Source: Gemmatales bacterium (GTDB taxonomy: Bacteria > Planctomycetota > Planctomycetia > Gemmatales > HRBIN36). Taken from it: DNA of 40,185 nucleotides. The notes below the pieces were generated by a model that had not been told where the DNA came from, searched no databases, and worked only from the letters and a program-made list of their open reading frames with translations. The DNA lies in contig JANWWR010000085.1 in NCBI GenBank assembly GCA_025055835.1, positions 1-40,185 of the forward strand, written 5' to 3'. Made by a program: the position numbers and the translations under genes. Below, one piece after another: positions 27,049 to 34,853 of this stretch (positions are counted from its first letter, which is position 1; each line of letters starts with the position of its first letter).

Positions 27049-28486
27049 CGAACCGGGAGTGCAATACTCCTTCCAACGAATCTTCGAGGAAGGCGACGTG
27101 GAAGTCGTGACCGCCTCCACGGCCGCGGAAGGACTGAACCGCGCTGCCGAAGCCAATCCGGATGTCATCGTCCTCGACCTTCAGCTTCCCGACCGCTCCG
27201 GTCTAGAGGTGTTCGAGGCGCTCCGTCAGGACGATCCACGCCGGCCGGTAATCTTCATCACCGCGCATGGGACCACGGCGTCGGCTATCGAAGCCATGAA
27301 GCAGGGGGCTTTCGATTATCTGGTGAAGCCGGTGGAGCTGGAGCGGCTGATGCAGGTGCTGGACCGGGCCTGGGAAGCGGCCCGCTTGATGCGGGTGCCC
27401 GCCATGCTGCCGGTCGAGGACGAGGCCGACCAGATCATCGGCCGATCCGCCGTCATGCAGGAAATGTGCAAGCTCATCGGACGCCTCGCCCCGCAGGATG
27501 TCAACGTGCTGATCGTCGGCGAGAGCGGCACGGGAAAGGAACTGGTCGCTCGCGCGTTGTATCACCACAGCCGACGGGCCGATCAACCTTTTTTGGCCAT
27601 CAACTGTGCCGCCCTTCCCGAGACGCTGCTGGAAAGCGAACTCTTCGGCCATGAGGCGGGGGCGTTCACGGGAGCGGTCAAGCGTCGCATCGGAAAGTTT
27701 GAGCAGTGCGACGGCGGCACCCTGTTTCTCGATGAGATCGGCGACATGCCTCCCGCCGTGCAGGCGAAGATGCTTCGGATCGTGCAGGACCAGACCTTCG
27801 AGCGGGTCGGCGGCAACGAGACGGTGCGGACCAACGTCCGTTTGCTGTTCGCCACGAATCAAGATCTGGAGAAGCTGGTCGAAGAGGGAAAGTTCCGACG
27901 AGACCTCTTTTTCCGTCTGCGCAACCTGGTCATCCAGGTTCCGCCCTTGCGGGAACGGCTCGACGATGTGCCAGAACTGGCTCACTATTTTCTTTTCCGC
28001 TTCAACCGGCAACTGGGGCTGGACCTGCGTGGCTTTTCGCCGGAGGCCCTCGATCTCATGCAGCGGTACTCCTGGCCGGGCAATGTCCGGGAATTGCAGG
28101 GGGCCGTGCAACACGCCATGCTCCATGCCTCCGGACACATCATCATTCCCGAATTCCTGCCGCCTTCGATCAACCCCGCAACCGCCACGCCCACCCCGTC
28201 TACCGCTCTTCCCAAAGGCCGCTTTGACCTGGAGCAATTCATCGAAGACCTCCTGGCGACTCCGCAGCCGGGCGACCTGTACGGCCAGGTGATGCAGCGG
28301 GTGGAACGCCTGCTGTTTTCCCGGGTGCTGGCTCATACTCAAGGTCGGCAGTCCCGGGCCAGCGAAATTCTGGGCCTGAACCGCACCACGCTGCGGAACA
28401 AGCTCCGCAGCCTGGGCATGCACATCGACCGCGTCGTCTCCGAAGGAGACAATCCAGAGGCCGAGGCCGACCCGAGCGAGGCTTGA
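27023..28486 (+). CDS. Sigma-54-dependent response regulator (NtrC family)
   Basis: This 487-residue regulator has three modules. The receiver (about 1-120) carries phosphoacceptor Asp52 in VIVLDLQLPD, ITAHGT and the FDYLVKPVE Lys. The AAA+ domain (about 140-375) has Walker A GESGTGKE (Lys172), the sigma-54-contacting loop GAFTGA at 213-218, and Walker B TLFLDEIGDMP. The Fis-type helix-turn-helix (about 440-466) reads GRQSRASEILGLNRTTLRNKL. The intact GAFTGA means it should activate RNA polymerase holding sigma-54. GGAGG precedes the ATG, which lies inside the kinase gene. A consensus -24/-12 promoter lies about 120 bp past its stop codon, so the downstream genes are likely targets. Confidence 0.95.
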   Translation: MPTLLVIDDEPGVQYSFQRIFEEGDVEVVTASTAAEGLNRAAEANPDVIVLDLQLPDRSGLEVFEALRQDDPRRPVIFITAHGTTASAIEAMKQGAFDYLVKPVELERLMQVLDRAWEAARLMRVPAMLPVEDEADQIIGRSAVMQEMCKLIGRLAPQDVNVLIVGESGTGKELVARALYHHSRRADQPFLAINCAALPETLLESELFGHEAGAFTGAVKRRIGKFEQCDGGTLFLDEIGDMPPAVQAKMLRIVQDQTFERVGGNETVRTNVRLLFATNQDLEKLVEEGKFRRDLFFRLRNLVIQVPPLRERLDDVPELAHYFLFRFNRQLGLDLRGFSPEALDLMQRYSWPGNVRELQGAVQHAMLHASGHIIIPEFLPPSINPATATPTPSTALPKGRFDLEQFIEDLLATPQPGDLYGQVMQRVERLLFSRVLAHTQGRQSRASEILGLNRTTLRNKLRSLGMHIDRVVSEGDNPEAEADPSEA

Positions 28487-28499
28487 ACAGTTTCTGTCC
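28485..28499. promoter_or_regulatory. Candidate activator-binding dyad (enhancer)
   Basis: GAACAGTTTCTGTCC is a near-perfect dyad (GAACAG / CTGTCC, one mismatch) beginning at the stop codon of the regulator gene. It is centred about 140 bp upstream of the predicted sigma-54 start, within the usual enhancer range. A CTGTTC half-site recurs at 28583-28588. Assignment to the adjacent NtrC-type protein is inference. Confidence 0.3.
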
Positions 28500-28604
28500 A
28501 GTCTGACCAGCCGCGCATCCGATCCCGCACTGCTTTTTTGGGGCTGTGGATCGTTCCTCCTGCAAAAACCCGCTGAAAATGGCTGTTCTTGTTTGGGTGC
28601 TCGT

Positions 28605-28621
28605 CTGGCACGCCGCTTGCT
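28605..28621 (+). promoter_or_regulatory. Sigma-54 (-24/-12) promoter, consensus match
   Basis: CTGGCACGCCGCTTGCT matches YTGGCACG-N4-TTGCW at every conserved position, with GG (28607-28608) and GC (28619-28620) separated by 10 bases. The predicted start is near 28632. It lies immediately downstream of a sigma-54-dependent activator gene and upstream of the small membrane protein and glycosyltransferase/phosphatase genes. Confidence 0.8.
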
Positions 28622-28654
28622 CAGAGATGATTCAAACTCGTTCTGCGGATCACG

Positions 28655-28756
28655 GCCAGGAGTGGGAAGCCATCACGTTCCTTGGGCTGGAGTCTGGCGA
28701 CGGACCTGGAGGAAGGTTGATTGCGCGTGCGTGCCCACTCCTGGCTTTGTTTTTTT
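28655..28756 (+). terminator. Leader inverted repeat with T-tract (attenuator or end of a small RNA)
   Basis: GCCAGGAGTGGG (28655-28666) and CCCACTCCTGGC (28734-28745) are perfectly complementary over 12 bp, separated by 67 bases. The right arm is followed by TTTGTTTTTTT (28746-28756). The structure starts about 23 bases after the predicted sigma-54 start, and the next gene begins 53 bases after the T-tract. A transcript would therefore either stop here as an RNA of about 125 nt or read through into the operon. The rest of this 323-bp gap shows no coding sequence. Confidence 0.55.
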
Positions 28757-28809
28757 GAGCCAAGTCACGGGCACATCTCGACATCCACAGCGGAGCTTGA
28801 ATTGACGCC

Positions 28810-29124
28810 ATGAGTAAGCGGGAACTGCGGGATCGTCTGCGGCTGGCTTTGGGTGCGTTCGTCTTGGGGGGATTCATCGGAGCGGCGGCGGGAGCGGTCC
28901 TGGGAACGGGCTTCGGTTTGTTCCTGGGGATGCCGGAACGGGGGTTGGACGGAGCGTTGTTGGGGGCTTTGCTGGCGGGAGGCTCAGGGGCCTTGGCTGC
29001 CTGCCTGGTGCCTCCGCACCGATCCGCGACGCTTTCCCAAGCCGCAAGCGCCGGCGAGCCGGCCAGAGAGGATTCGCTGGATCCGGCCAGCGCCCCTTCC
29101 ATGAGAAACTTGCAACCGCAATAG
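28810..29124 (+). CDS. Small glycine-zipper membrane protein
   Basis: This 104-residue protein has a basic N-terminus (MSKRELRDRLRL) followed by two Gly/Ala-rich hydrophobic segments (about 14-40 and 48-68). Spaced glycines (LGGFIGAAAGAVLGTGFG, LLGALLAGGSGALAACLV) are typical of tightly packed glycine-zipper helices. The C-terminal 35 residues are polar and probably unstructured. No family is recognised. It is the first gene after the consensus sigma-54 promoter and lies 13 bp ahead of the glycosyltransferase/phosphatase gene, so the two are almost certainly co-transcribed. It may anchor or regulate that enzyme, but this is only positional inference. The ribosome site is weak (GGAG 14 bases upstream). 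Confidence 0.6.
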   Translation: MSKRELRDRLRLALGAFVLGGFIGAAAGAVLGTGFGLFLGMPERGLDGALLGALLAGGSGALAACLVPPHRSATLSQAASAGEPAREDSLDPASAPSMRNLQPQ

Positions 29125-29137
29125 GCGGAGGTCCTGC

Positions 29138-30592
29138 ATGATCTCAGTCATCATCCCGGCCTTGAACGAAAGCGCGACCATCGCCTCAGTGGTCCGATTC
29201 GCTCGCCGTTCCCCTGGCGTCACCCAAGTGATTGTGGTGGACGATGGGTCCATTGACGGCACGGCGGAGCAGGCTCGCGCGGCTGGGGCCGAGGTGATGA
29301 CAAGCTCCCTGCTCGGCAAGGGGGCCTCCATGCGGGACGGGCTGCGTCGGGCCGTCGAACCGATCGTCGTTTACCTGGACGGCGATCTCCGGGGCCTGAG
29401 TGACGAGGCCATCCCCTTGCTGACGGGTCCCTTGCTCCGGAACGAAGCGGACTTCGTCAAGGCCTGCTTTTCCCGTAGCGGCGGACGGGTCACGACCCTG
29501 ACTGCCCGTCCGCTCCTGAGCTGCTTTTTCCCGGAAGTGGCCCATCTGGATCAGCCGCTCGGCGGCATCATCGCCGTCCGCCGCGATCTTCTGGAGCAAT
29601 TGACATTCGAAAGCGATTACGGCGTGGACGTGGGATTGGTCATTGACGCGGTCATGGCCGGTGCTCGACTGGCGGAAGTGGACATTGGCCGCATCGAACA
29701 CGACAGCCAGCCGCTCGACGCTCTCCGACCGATGGCCTTCCAGGTGGCGTCGGTGATCCTCGACCGAGCGGCCCGTCACGGACGATTACGCGGCTCGGCC
29801 GTGGTTTCAGCCCGCGTCGGCGACCGACTCGCCCGGGCGGAATTGCACCAGGCTGGCAAACCGGTCATCGTTCCCTGGCGGCGTCTGGCCCTTTTCGACA
29901 TGGATGGGACGCTGCTTCAGGGCCGCGTTGTCGTCGAACTGGCCCGCCGCTGCCGGAAGGAAGCCCAGCTTCGTCGTTTGCTCGATTCGCCGACCCTGCC
30001 GCCGGAGGTCCGCACCCGCCAGATTGCCGCCCTGTTTCGCGGGGTTCCCTACGCCGTGTTTGAACAGGTGGCTTTGGAAATGCCCCTTCACCCCGGAGCG
30101 GCAGAGACGGTCGTCGAACTGCGTCGCCGCGGCTACTGCGTCGGCATCGTCACCGACAGCTACGCCGTCGTGGCGGAGATCGTCCGGCGGCGGGTTTTCG
30201 CCGATTTTTGCGTCGGCCATCTGCTCCACTTTCAGCACCTCAGTTGCCGGGGCCGGATCACGATGGCACCCCTGATGGAGCACGACGGCGGCTGTTCGGT
30301 GCATCGGCTGTGCAAGCTGAACGTCCTGCGGCACCTTGTCGGCGTGGAAGGTCCCGCAGCGGACGGCCTGATCGCCGTCGGCGACAGCGACAATGACGTG
30401 TGTCTGCTCCAGGCCGCCGAACTGTCGTTCGCGTTCCAACCAAAAAGCGATTCCGCCGCCAAGGCAGCCCGGTTCGTGATTCACGAGGATCTTCGGGAAC
30501 TGCTTCGGCTGGCGGAACCTGTTCTTCCGGCCCATGCGGCACCCGCAGATGCCCCCTGGGCCGACGCCCCGATCGTCCGACAGATCGCTTAA
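29138..30592 (+). CDS. Fusion: GpgS-like glycosyltransferase (GT81-like) and SerB-like HAD phosphatase
   Basis: This 484-residue protein joins two enzymes. Residues 1-230 are a GT-A glycosyltransferase starting ISVIIPALNES, with a DGD (Asp81-Asp83) metal motif. It has a run of GpgS-type landmarks in order: GGRVTTLTARPLL, FPEVAHLDQPLGG, YGVDVGLVIDAV and a late HDSQPLDALRPMA. GpgS couples NDP-glucose to 3-phosphoglycerate. Residues 250-465 are a phosphoserine-phosphatase-type HAD domain: DMDGT (nucleophile Asp254, acid Asp256), TDSY, a Lys in LCKLNVL, and GDSDND (415-420). Together they could make glucosylglycerate in one polypeptide. Both active sites look intact. The start follows GGAGG. It is preceded by a sigma-54 promoter. 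The donor sugar and the exact acceptor are unproven. Confidence 0.78.
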   Translation: MISVIIPALNESATIASVVRFARRSPGVTQVIVVDDGSIDGTAEQARAAGAEVMTSSLLGKGASMRDGLRRAVEPIVVYLDGDLRGLSDEAIPLLTGPLLRNEADFVKACFSRSGGRVTTLTARPLLSCFFPEVAHLDQPLGGIIAVRRDLLEQLTFESDYGVDVGLVIDAVMAGARLAEVDIGRIEHDSQPLDALRPMAFQVASVILDRAARHGRLRGSAVVSARVGDRLARAELHQAGKPVIVPWRRLALFDMDGTLLQGRVVVELARRCRKEAQLRRLLDSPTLPPEVRTRQIAALFRGVPYAVFEQVALEMPLHPGAAETVVELRRRGYCVGIVTDSYAVVAEIVRRRVFADFCVGHLLHFQHLSCRGRITMAPLMEHDGGCSVHRLCKLNVLRHLVGVEGPAADGLIAVGDSDNDVCLLQAAELSFAFQPKSDSAAKAARFVIHEDLRELLRLAEPVLPAHAAPADAPWADAPIVRQIA

Positions 30593-30629
30593 AGACCTTC
30601 GCGAAACCGTTCTGTAACTGGTTAGCCGA

Positions 30630-33600
30630 TCATTTGCGGCTCGGCGGATGGCGGAAGGCCTCGGTTCGGCTTCGCAAACGAGTTCCCGCCCAGTGCAGCC
30701 AGACATCGTCGGGAACCGCATACGGACGGAACTTCTCGGCTCGGCCCTGCTCTTCGCTGTAGTACAAAGCCCGGTGCAGGCCCAATTTGCTTGCCAGGGG
30801 CGTGTCAATCAGGTTGCTCGAATCGCCCGGGCTCATCTGGAACAATACCCGCATCTCGAATTCCCGCAGGTTCTGGCGGCTCAGCGTGCGAGTGAGGTTG
30901 TTGAGCGTGTCGCACCACAGCAGGACGTGGACTCCCAGGGCCGGACCTTCCCGAAGGATGGTGGCAAACTGCTCGGCGGTGTTGGCCGCTGTGTCGCCGC
31001 TGCGGCCGAAGCTGAAATCGTCCTCGTCCCGGCGCAGGTCGCGGAATCGCTGCAAGGCATAGACGATCACATACCAGGCCGGATACTCCCGGTCAGGCTC
31101 GGCAAGACGACGAGCGACCTCGGCAGCGGCTTCCGCCACCAGCGGCCCACTCTGCCGCCACGTGGCGCTCTGAAGGGAATGCGGAAGTAAGTGGGCCAGT
31201 CGAGGGAACAACCCGGCATGGGTCGAATCCGGCAGCGTGCCATCGAGCACCAGGAACCGGGCCGGCGGAGTACCTTTCTCCCCCTCACTCGTTCTCCCCG
31301 GCTCTTCCTCAAGGAACGGCGGATGTTGCGAGGCCAGGCTTAGGATGGCCGTGGTCAGGATTCCCAACGCCGCTTCGTCGTCCTGACCGACGATCATCAG
31401 GTTGCTGCCGGACTGGGGACGAAAGACCGCCGCTGTCGGGTCCTTGATGGCGATGGCGTCGCCGAGCCAGGCCTGGAAGGCCCGTGAGCCTTTGGGCCAG
31501 TTCGGGGCCGACAAGAGCTTGTGCAGGATGGAATTCGTGGCGACGTTGGCCGGGGCGTTGCCCTCGAAGACGATCTGGTCCCGGAATCCGCCGCCGCGGA
31601 GGCGGTCGAGCTCCTGGATCTGTCGCAGGTAATGTTCACGCTGTTCGTCGGAAATCCAGACGATCTGAAACGGGCTGTTGCCCTCCACCAGACCGTTGGC
31701 GTCGTTGTAGATCGCTTCGCCGGGGCGGGACAGCAAGCGGGCGGCACTGTTGTCCTCGCTGAGAATCAGATGGGCGTCCACCTCGCTGCACTGAAGGGCG
31801 ATGCGAACGGCCATCTGGTCGATGGTGCTGCGGGCCAGGGTGTACGCCCCGCCGAGCGTCTGGGAGCCGAGCAGGACGTGGATGCCGAAGGCTCGACCTT
31901 GCCGCACCAGCCGGTCCAGAAGCAAGGCCGCGTCCTGAGCGATGCGGTCATCCTCGACGAAGAACTCCTGGAATTCGTCCACGATCAGAAGAATGCGGGG
32001 CAGCGGTTTGGACGGGTCGGCTTTCCGACAGGCAGCCAGGTCCTGCGCCCCGACCTCGCGAAAGCGGTCAGCGCGACGCTTCAACTCGAAATCGAGCCGT
32101 TGCAGCACGCTCAGGCCGAACTCCCGTTCGCTCTCGATGGCGATGACCCGGGCATGGGGCAGCTCCCAGGTGGCGTAATCCTTGAACTCGACGCCCTTCT
32201 TGAAGTCCACCAGGTACAGTTCGACCTCCTCGGGACTGTACAGCAGGGCGAGATTGGTAATCAAGGCGTGCATGAGAGTCGATTTGCCGGAGCCGGTCTT
32301 GCCAGCGACCAGAACGTGCTGGGCCGTGCCGCGTCCGAGTTCCAGACGCTGCCGTTTGGTCGCCCCGGCCCGCCCTAACGGCACGCTCAGTCCCATGGTG
32401 CTGTCGCTGGTCCAATACTGCTCCGGCGGCGGAGCCACGAAGTCGAACGGCACTTCGACCCGCTTGGCCTGCTTGGCCTGCTCGCCGACCCGGTGCAGCA
32501 GGCGGGTGGTCAAGGCGTCGTCCGCCGGTTCTTCGAAGCGAAGCGGAAACCGCTCGAAATCCGCATCCCGCCAGACGAACCGGCCATCTTTCCAAACGAG
32601 TTGGACGCCGGCCTGTTCCAGTTCGGAAAGCTCGAAGCCGACCGGCATCGGTTGGCGTTCGTCGACCAGAACCAGGGTATGGACACCGCAGCGGACACCG
32701 CTGGAGGCGATGGAAACCAGTCGCCGAGCCGCTTCCACGGTGAAATTCACGGGGAAGTCGGCGACGACGACAAAGCGGAACGGCTCGGCCACTTCGCCGG
32801 CCTGTGCGTTGTACTCGGCGATGTCCCGATACTGGTTCCGCAGGTATTTCTGGATGATGGTCTCCATCTGGGCAGTGATGTCGGCCAGCCGCTGCTCGAT
32901 GTGGTGCGGCTCCGTCCAGATGCGTCCGGTGATGAGCTGCTCGTCATGATCGGCCAGGTGCATGAAGGAAGCGAAGTTCTCGCCCAGACCGACCGGGTCG
33001 ATGATCGTGAAGCGGACCTTGCCCGGCGGCAGGACCGTGAGCAGACGAAGCATCCAGGCCTGCATGGCCCGGATCGCCGTCTTTCTGCCGTCTTCCTGAG
33101 TCCGCAGCAGCAGCGATGCACGGTGCGGAAAAGCGACCAGGGCGGGCAAGTCGAAGGATTCAGGAAGTTCGTGCCTCAGGGCCTCATCGTCCGGCAACGC
33201 CCCGGTGATGCGGCGAAGGTCTACCTGATAACGTCCTAACTGGAAGACTTGAGGAACCTGGTCGGGAGGCCGCCAGGCGTTCCAGGTCGGTTCCGCCCAG
33301 GCCGGAAACAATCGTGCCGCTTCCTGGCGTACCCAATCGATGGCCCGTCGGATCTCTTCGGTGGAACGATGCCAGCGTTGGGCCATCGCCTGCCAGCGGG
33401 TTTCCCAATCCCGTTGCGCCTCTTCCAAGGCGTGGTCATAGGCTTCCTGAGCGGCTTGCGTGTCCGCCCGGCGTTGCTGTTCGATTGCGGCGAGGCGCTC
33501 CTGGCGATTCTGATCCAAGGCAGCGAGGTCTTCGGCATGACGCCGTTTCAACTCGGCCAGCAGCGGCGGGAAGCGCGCCTCGGCGGCAGCCGTGTCCTTG

Positions 33601-34595
33601 ATGCGGCGGCGGGTGATCTGCTCCCGGGCCTCCTTGGCCTTGTCCGAGGCCTGGCGTAGCTCCGTGTTTCGCTTGTGCTTGACGGCCAACAACTGGGCCT
33701 CCCGTCGGGAACGGGCCATTTCCAGGTAGCGTTCCCGACACTGTTCCGCGTCGAAGAGCGTTTGCCGCAGCGCCTGGTACAGTTCATACACCTGGGAACG
33801 GGCTACCAAGTAAAGCAACGCCGCCAGACCGCTGCCGCCCAGGACGGTGGCGCACAGCAGCACGGTGGCCGTCCACACCGGATCGCCCTGGGTCAAAAAC
33901 CACGCCGGCGCTGCCAGGGCCAAGGCCGTGAACAGAAATATCCAAACCAGGTTGATGCCCTTGAAGAACCGGGGAAGGAACAATCCACGGAGCCGGGCCA
34001 GCGTCTCTTCCGCCTCCGCGACCAGACCTTCCAGATGGGTCATCACTTCGTCATCGGGCGGCATGGGATGCCGGACCAGATGGATGCGGGCGTAGGCCCC
34101 CTGTTGCCGCCACTGTTTCAACAGCGACTTTCCTTCCTGCTGCATCGCCGTGATGCGTTGCAGGCTGGACTCGAATTGTCGCTCCACTTCGAGATACTGG
34201 TTCTCGGCCGCCGTCCGGGACGCCTCGTAGAGCGTGTTGATCGACCACTGGGCTTCCTTGTACTCCTGCTCGATTCGCTCCCGGGCGGTTTCGAACTCCT
34301 CGGCGATGGCCTGCATGGTTTCGCGGTACTCGGAGTCGGCAGCCCCGTACTCGGCCTGGAAGCGCTTGTTGATTTCTTCCCGTCGTTCGGCGGTTTCCTT
34401 TTCAACAGTGACGCGGGCCTGAGCGGCCTCCGTTTCGATGCGCTCCAGACGCTCGTGCAATGCCTGCTCGGCTTGCAGACGCCGCTGGGTCAGTTCTTCC
34501 TGCAACTGGCGTTCAAGGTGGGAGCGGACTCGGGATTCCTCGACCACCTGGCTCAGCAAACGCCGTTGAATTGCAATTAACGCTGGCTCGTTCAT
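30630..34595 (-). CDS. FtsK/SpoIIIE-type membrane ATPase, type VII secretion-like
   Basis: This 1321-residue protein begins with a long Gln/Glu/Arg-rich coiled coil (about 1-205). Two transmembrane helices follow (about 213-235 and 240-262), then a second coiled coil (about 270-430) and three FtsK/SpoIIIE-like modules. Module 1 (about 440-690) has a degenerate P-loop (LLLRTQEDGRKTA near 495) and the block IIDPVGLGENF. Module 2 (about 730-1000) has a full Walker A GKTGSGKST (765-773), Walker B ILLIVDEFQ (Asp873-Glu874) and a sensor LLGSQTLGG. Module 3 (about 1040-1300) again lacks a P-loop (NLMIVGQDDEAALG). Three tandem modules behind paired membrane helices resemble EccC/YukB/EssC of type VII secretion. 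It is the last gene of a cluster with a WXG100 protein, which supports that role. DNA translocation is the alternative. Confidence 0.88.
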   Translation of the reverse strand: MNEPALIAIQRRLLSQVVEESRVRSHLERQLQEELTQRRLQAEQALHERLERIETEAAQARVTVEKETAERREEINKRFQAEYGAADSEYRETMQAIAEEFETARERIEQEYKEAQWSINTLYEASRTAAENQYLEVERQFESSLQRITAMQQEGKSLLKQWRQQGAYARIHLVRHPMPPDDEVMTHLEGLVAEAEETLARLRGLFLPRFFKGINLVWIFLFTALALAAPAWFLTQGDPVWTATVLLCATVLGGSGLAALLYLVARSQVYELYQALRQTLFDAEQCRERYLEMARSRREAQLLAVKHKRNTELRQASDKAKEAREQITRRRIKDTAAAEARFPPLLAELKRRHAEDLAALDQNRQERLAAIEQQRRADTQAAQEAYDHALEEAQRDWETRWQAMAQRWHRSTEEIRRAIDWVRQEAARLFPAWAEPTWNAWRPPDQVPQVFQLGRYQVDLRRITGALPDDEALRHELPESFDLPALVAFPHRASLLLRTQEDGRKTAIRAMQAWMLRLLTVLPPGKVRFTIIDPVGLGENFASFMHLADHDEQLITGRIWTEPHHIEQRLADITAQMETIIQKYLRNQYRDIAEYNAQAGEVAEPFRFVVVADFPVNFTVEAARRLVSIASSGVRCGVHTLVLVDERQPMPVGFELSELEQAGVQLVWKDGRFVWRDADFERFPLRFEEPADDALTTRLLHRVGEQAKQAKRVEVPFDFVAPPPEQYWTSDSTMGLSVPLGRAGATKRQRLELGRGTAQHVLVAGKTGSGKSTLMHALITNLALLYSPEEVELYLVDFKKGVEFKDYATWELPHARVIAIESEREFGLSVLQRLDFELKRRADRFREVGAQDLAACRKADPSKPLPRILLIVDEFQEFFVEDDRIAQDAALLLDRLVRQGRAFGIHVLLGSQTLGGAYTLARSTIDQMAVRIALQCSEVDAHLILSEDNSAARLLSRPGEAIYNDANGLVEGNSPFQIVWISDEQREHYLRQIQELDRLRGGGFRDQIVFEGNAPANVATNSILHKLLSAPNWPKGSRAFQAWLGDAIAIKDPTAAVFRPQSGSNLMIVGQDDEAALGILTTAILSLASQHPPFLEEEPGRTSEGEKGTPPARFLVLDGTLPDSTHAGLFPRLAHLLPHSLQSATWRQSGPLVAEAAAEVARRLAEPDREYPAWYVIVYALQRFRDLRRDEDDFSFGRSGDTAANTAEQFATILREGPALGVHVLLWCDTLNNLTRTLSRQNLREFEMRVLFQMSPGDSSNLIDTPLASKLGLHRALYYSEEQGRAEKFRPYAVPDDVWLHWAGTRLRSRTEAFRHPPSRK

Positions 34596-34625
34596 AGGAA
34601 GTTCCTGAAGAGACGCGCAGGATTC

Positions 34626-34853
34626 TTACGCCTGCGTTTCGTGTCCTAGTTCCTGACGCAGGGCGATCATGAGTTGACTGAGGCGGTCCATGTGTTTGGC
34701 CACGGTAAGCGTTTGATCTTCAAGCGGCCGCCAGTGCTGCTCGACAAACTGCTGGCGAACGGCGTCGGTCCACGACGGCCCCACCACGTCCCAGACCTGC
34801 CGCATGGTTTTGACCGCTTCATGGATTTGGACCAGACTCGTGTTCAGGCTCAT
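34626..34853 (-). CDS. Small WXD helical-hairpin protein, WXG100-like
   Basis: This 75-residue, almost wholly helical protein contains PSWTDAV (Trp28-Thr29-Asp30) between two amphipathic helices, the place where WXG100 proteins carry WxG/WxD in their hairpin turn. Trp21 and Trp41 flank it. It could be a divergent partner for the 90-residue WXG100 protein in the same cluster, since such proteins pair in many type VII systems. Its start (ATG 34853, with GAGG upstream) lies 35 bp inside the 3' end of the preceding gene, so translation is coupled. It ends 30 bp before the ATPase start. The assignment rests on size, motif and context, not on clear homology. Confidence 0.6.
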   Translation of the reverse strand: MSLNTSLVQIHEAVKTMRQVWDVVGPSWTDAVRQQFVEQHWRPLEDQTLTVAKHMDRLSQLMIALRQELGHETQA

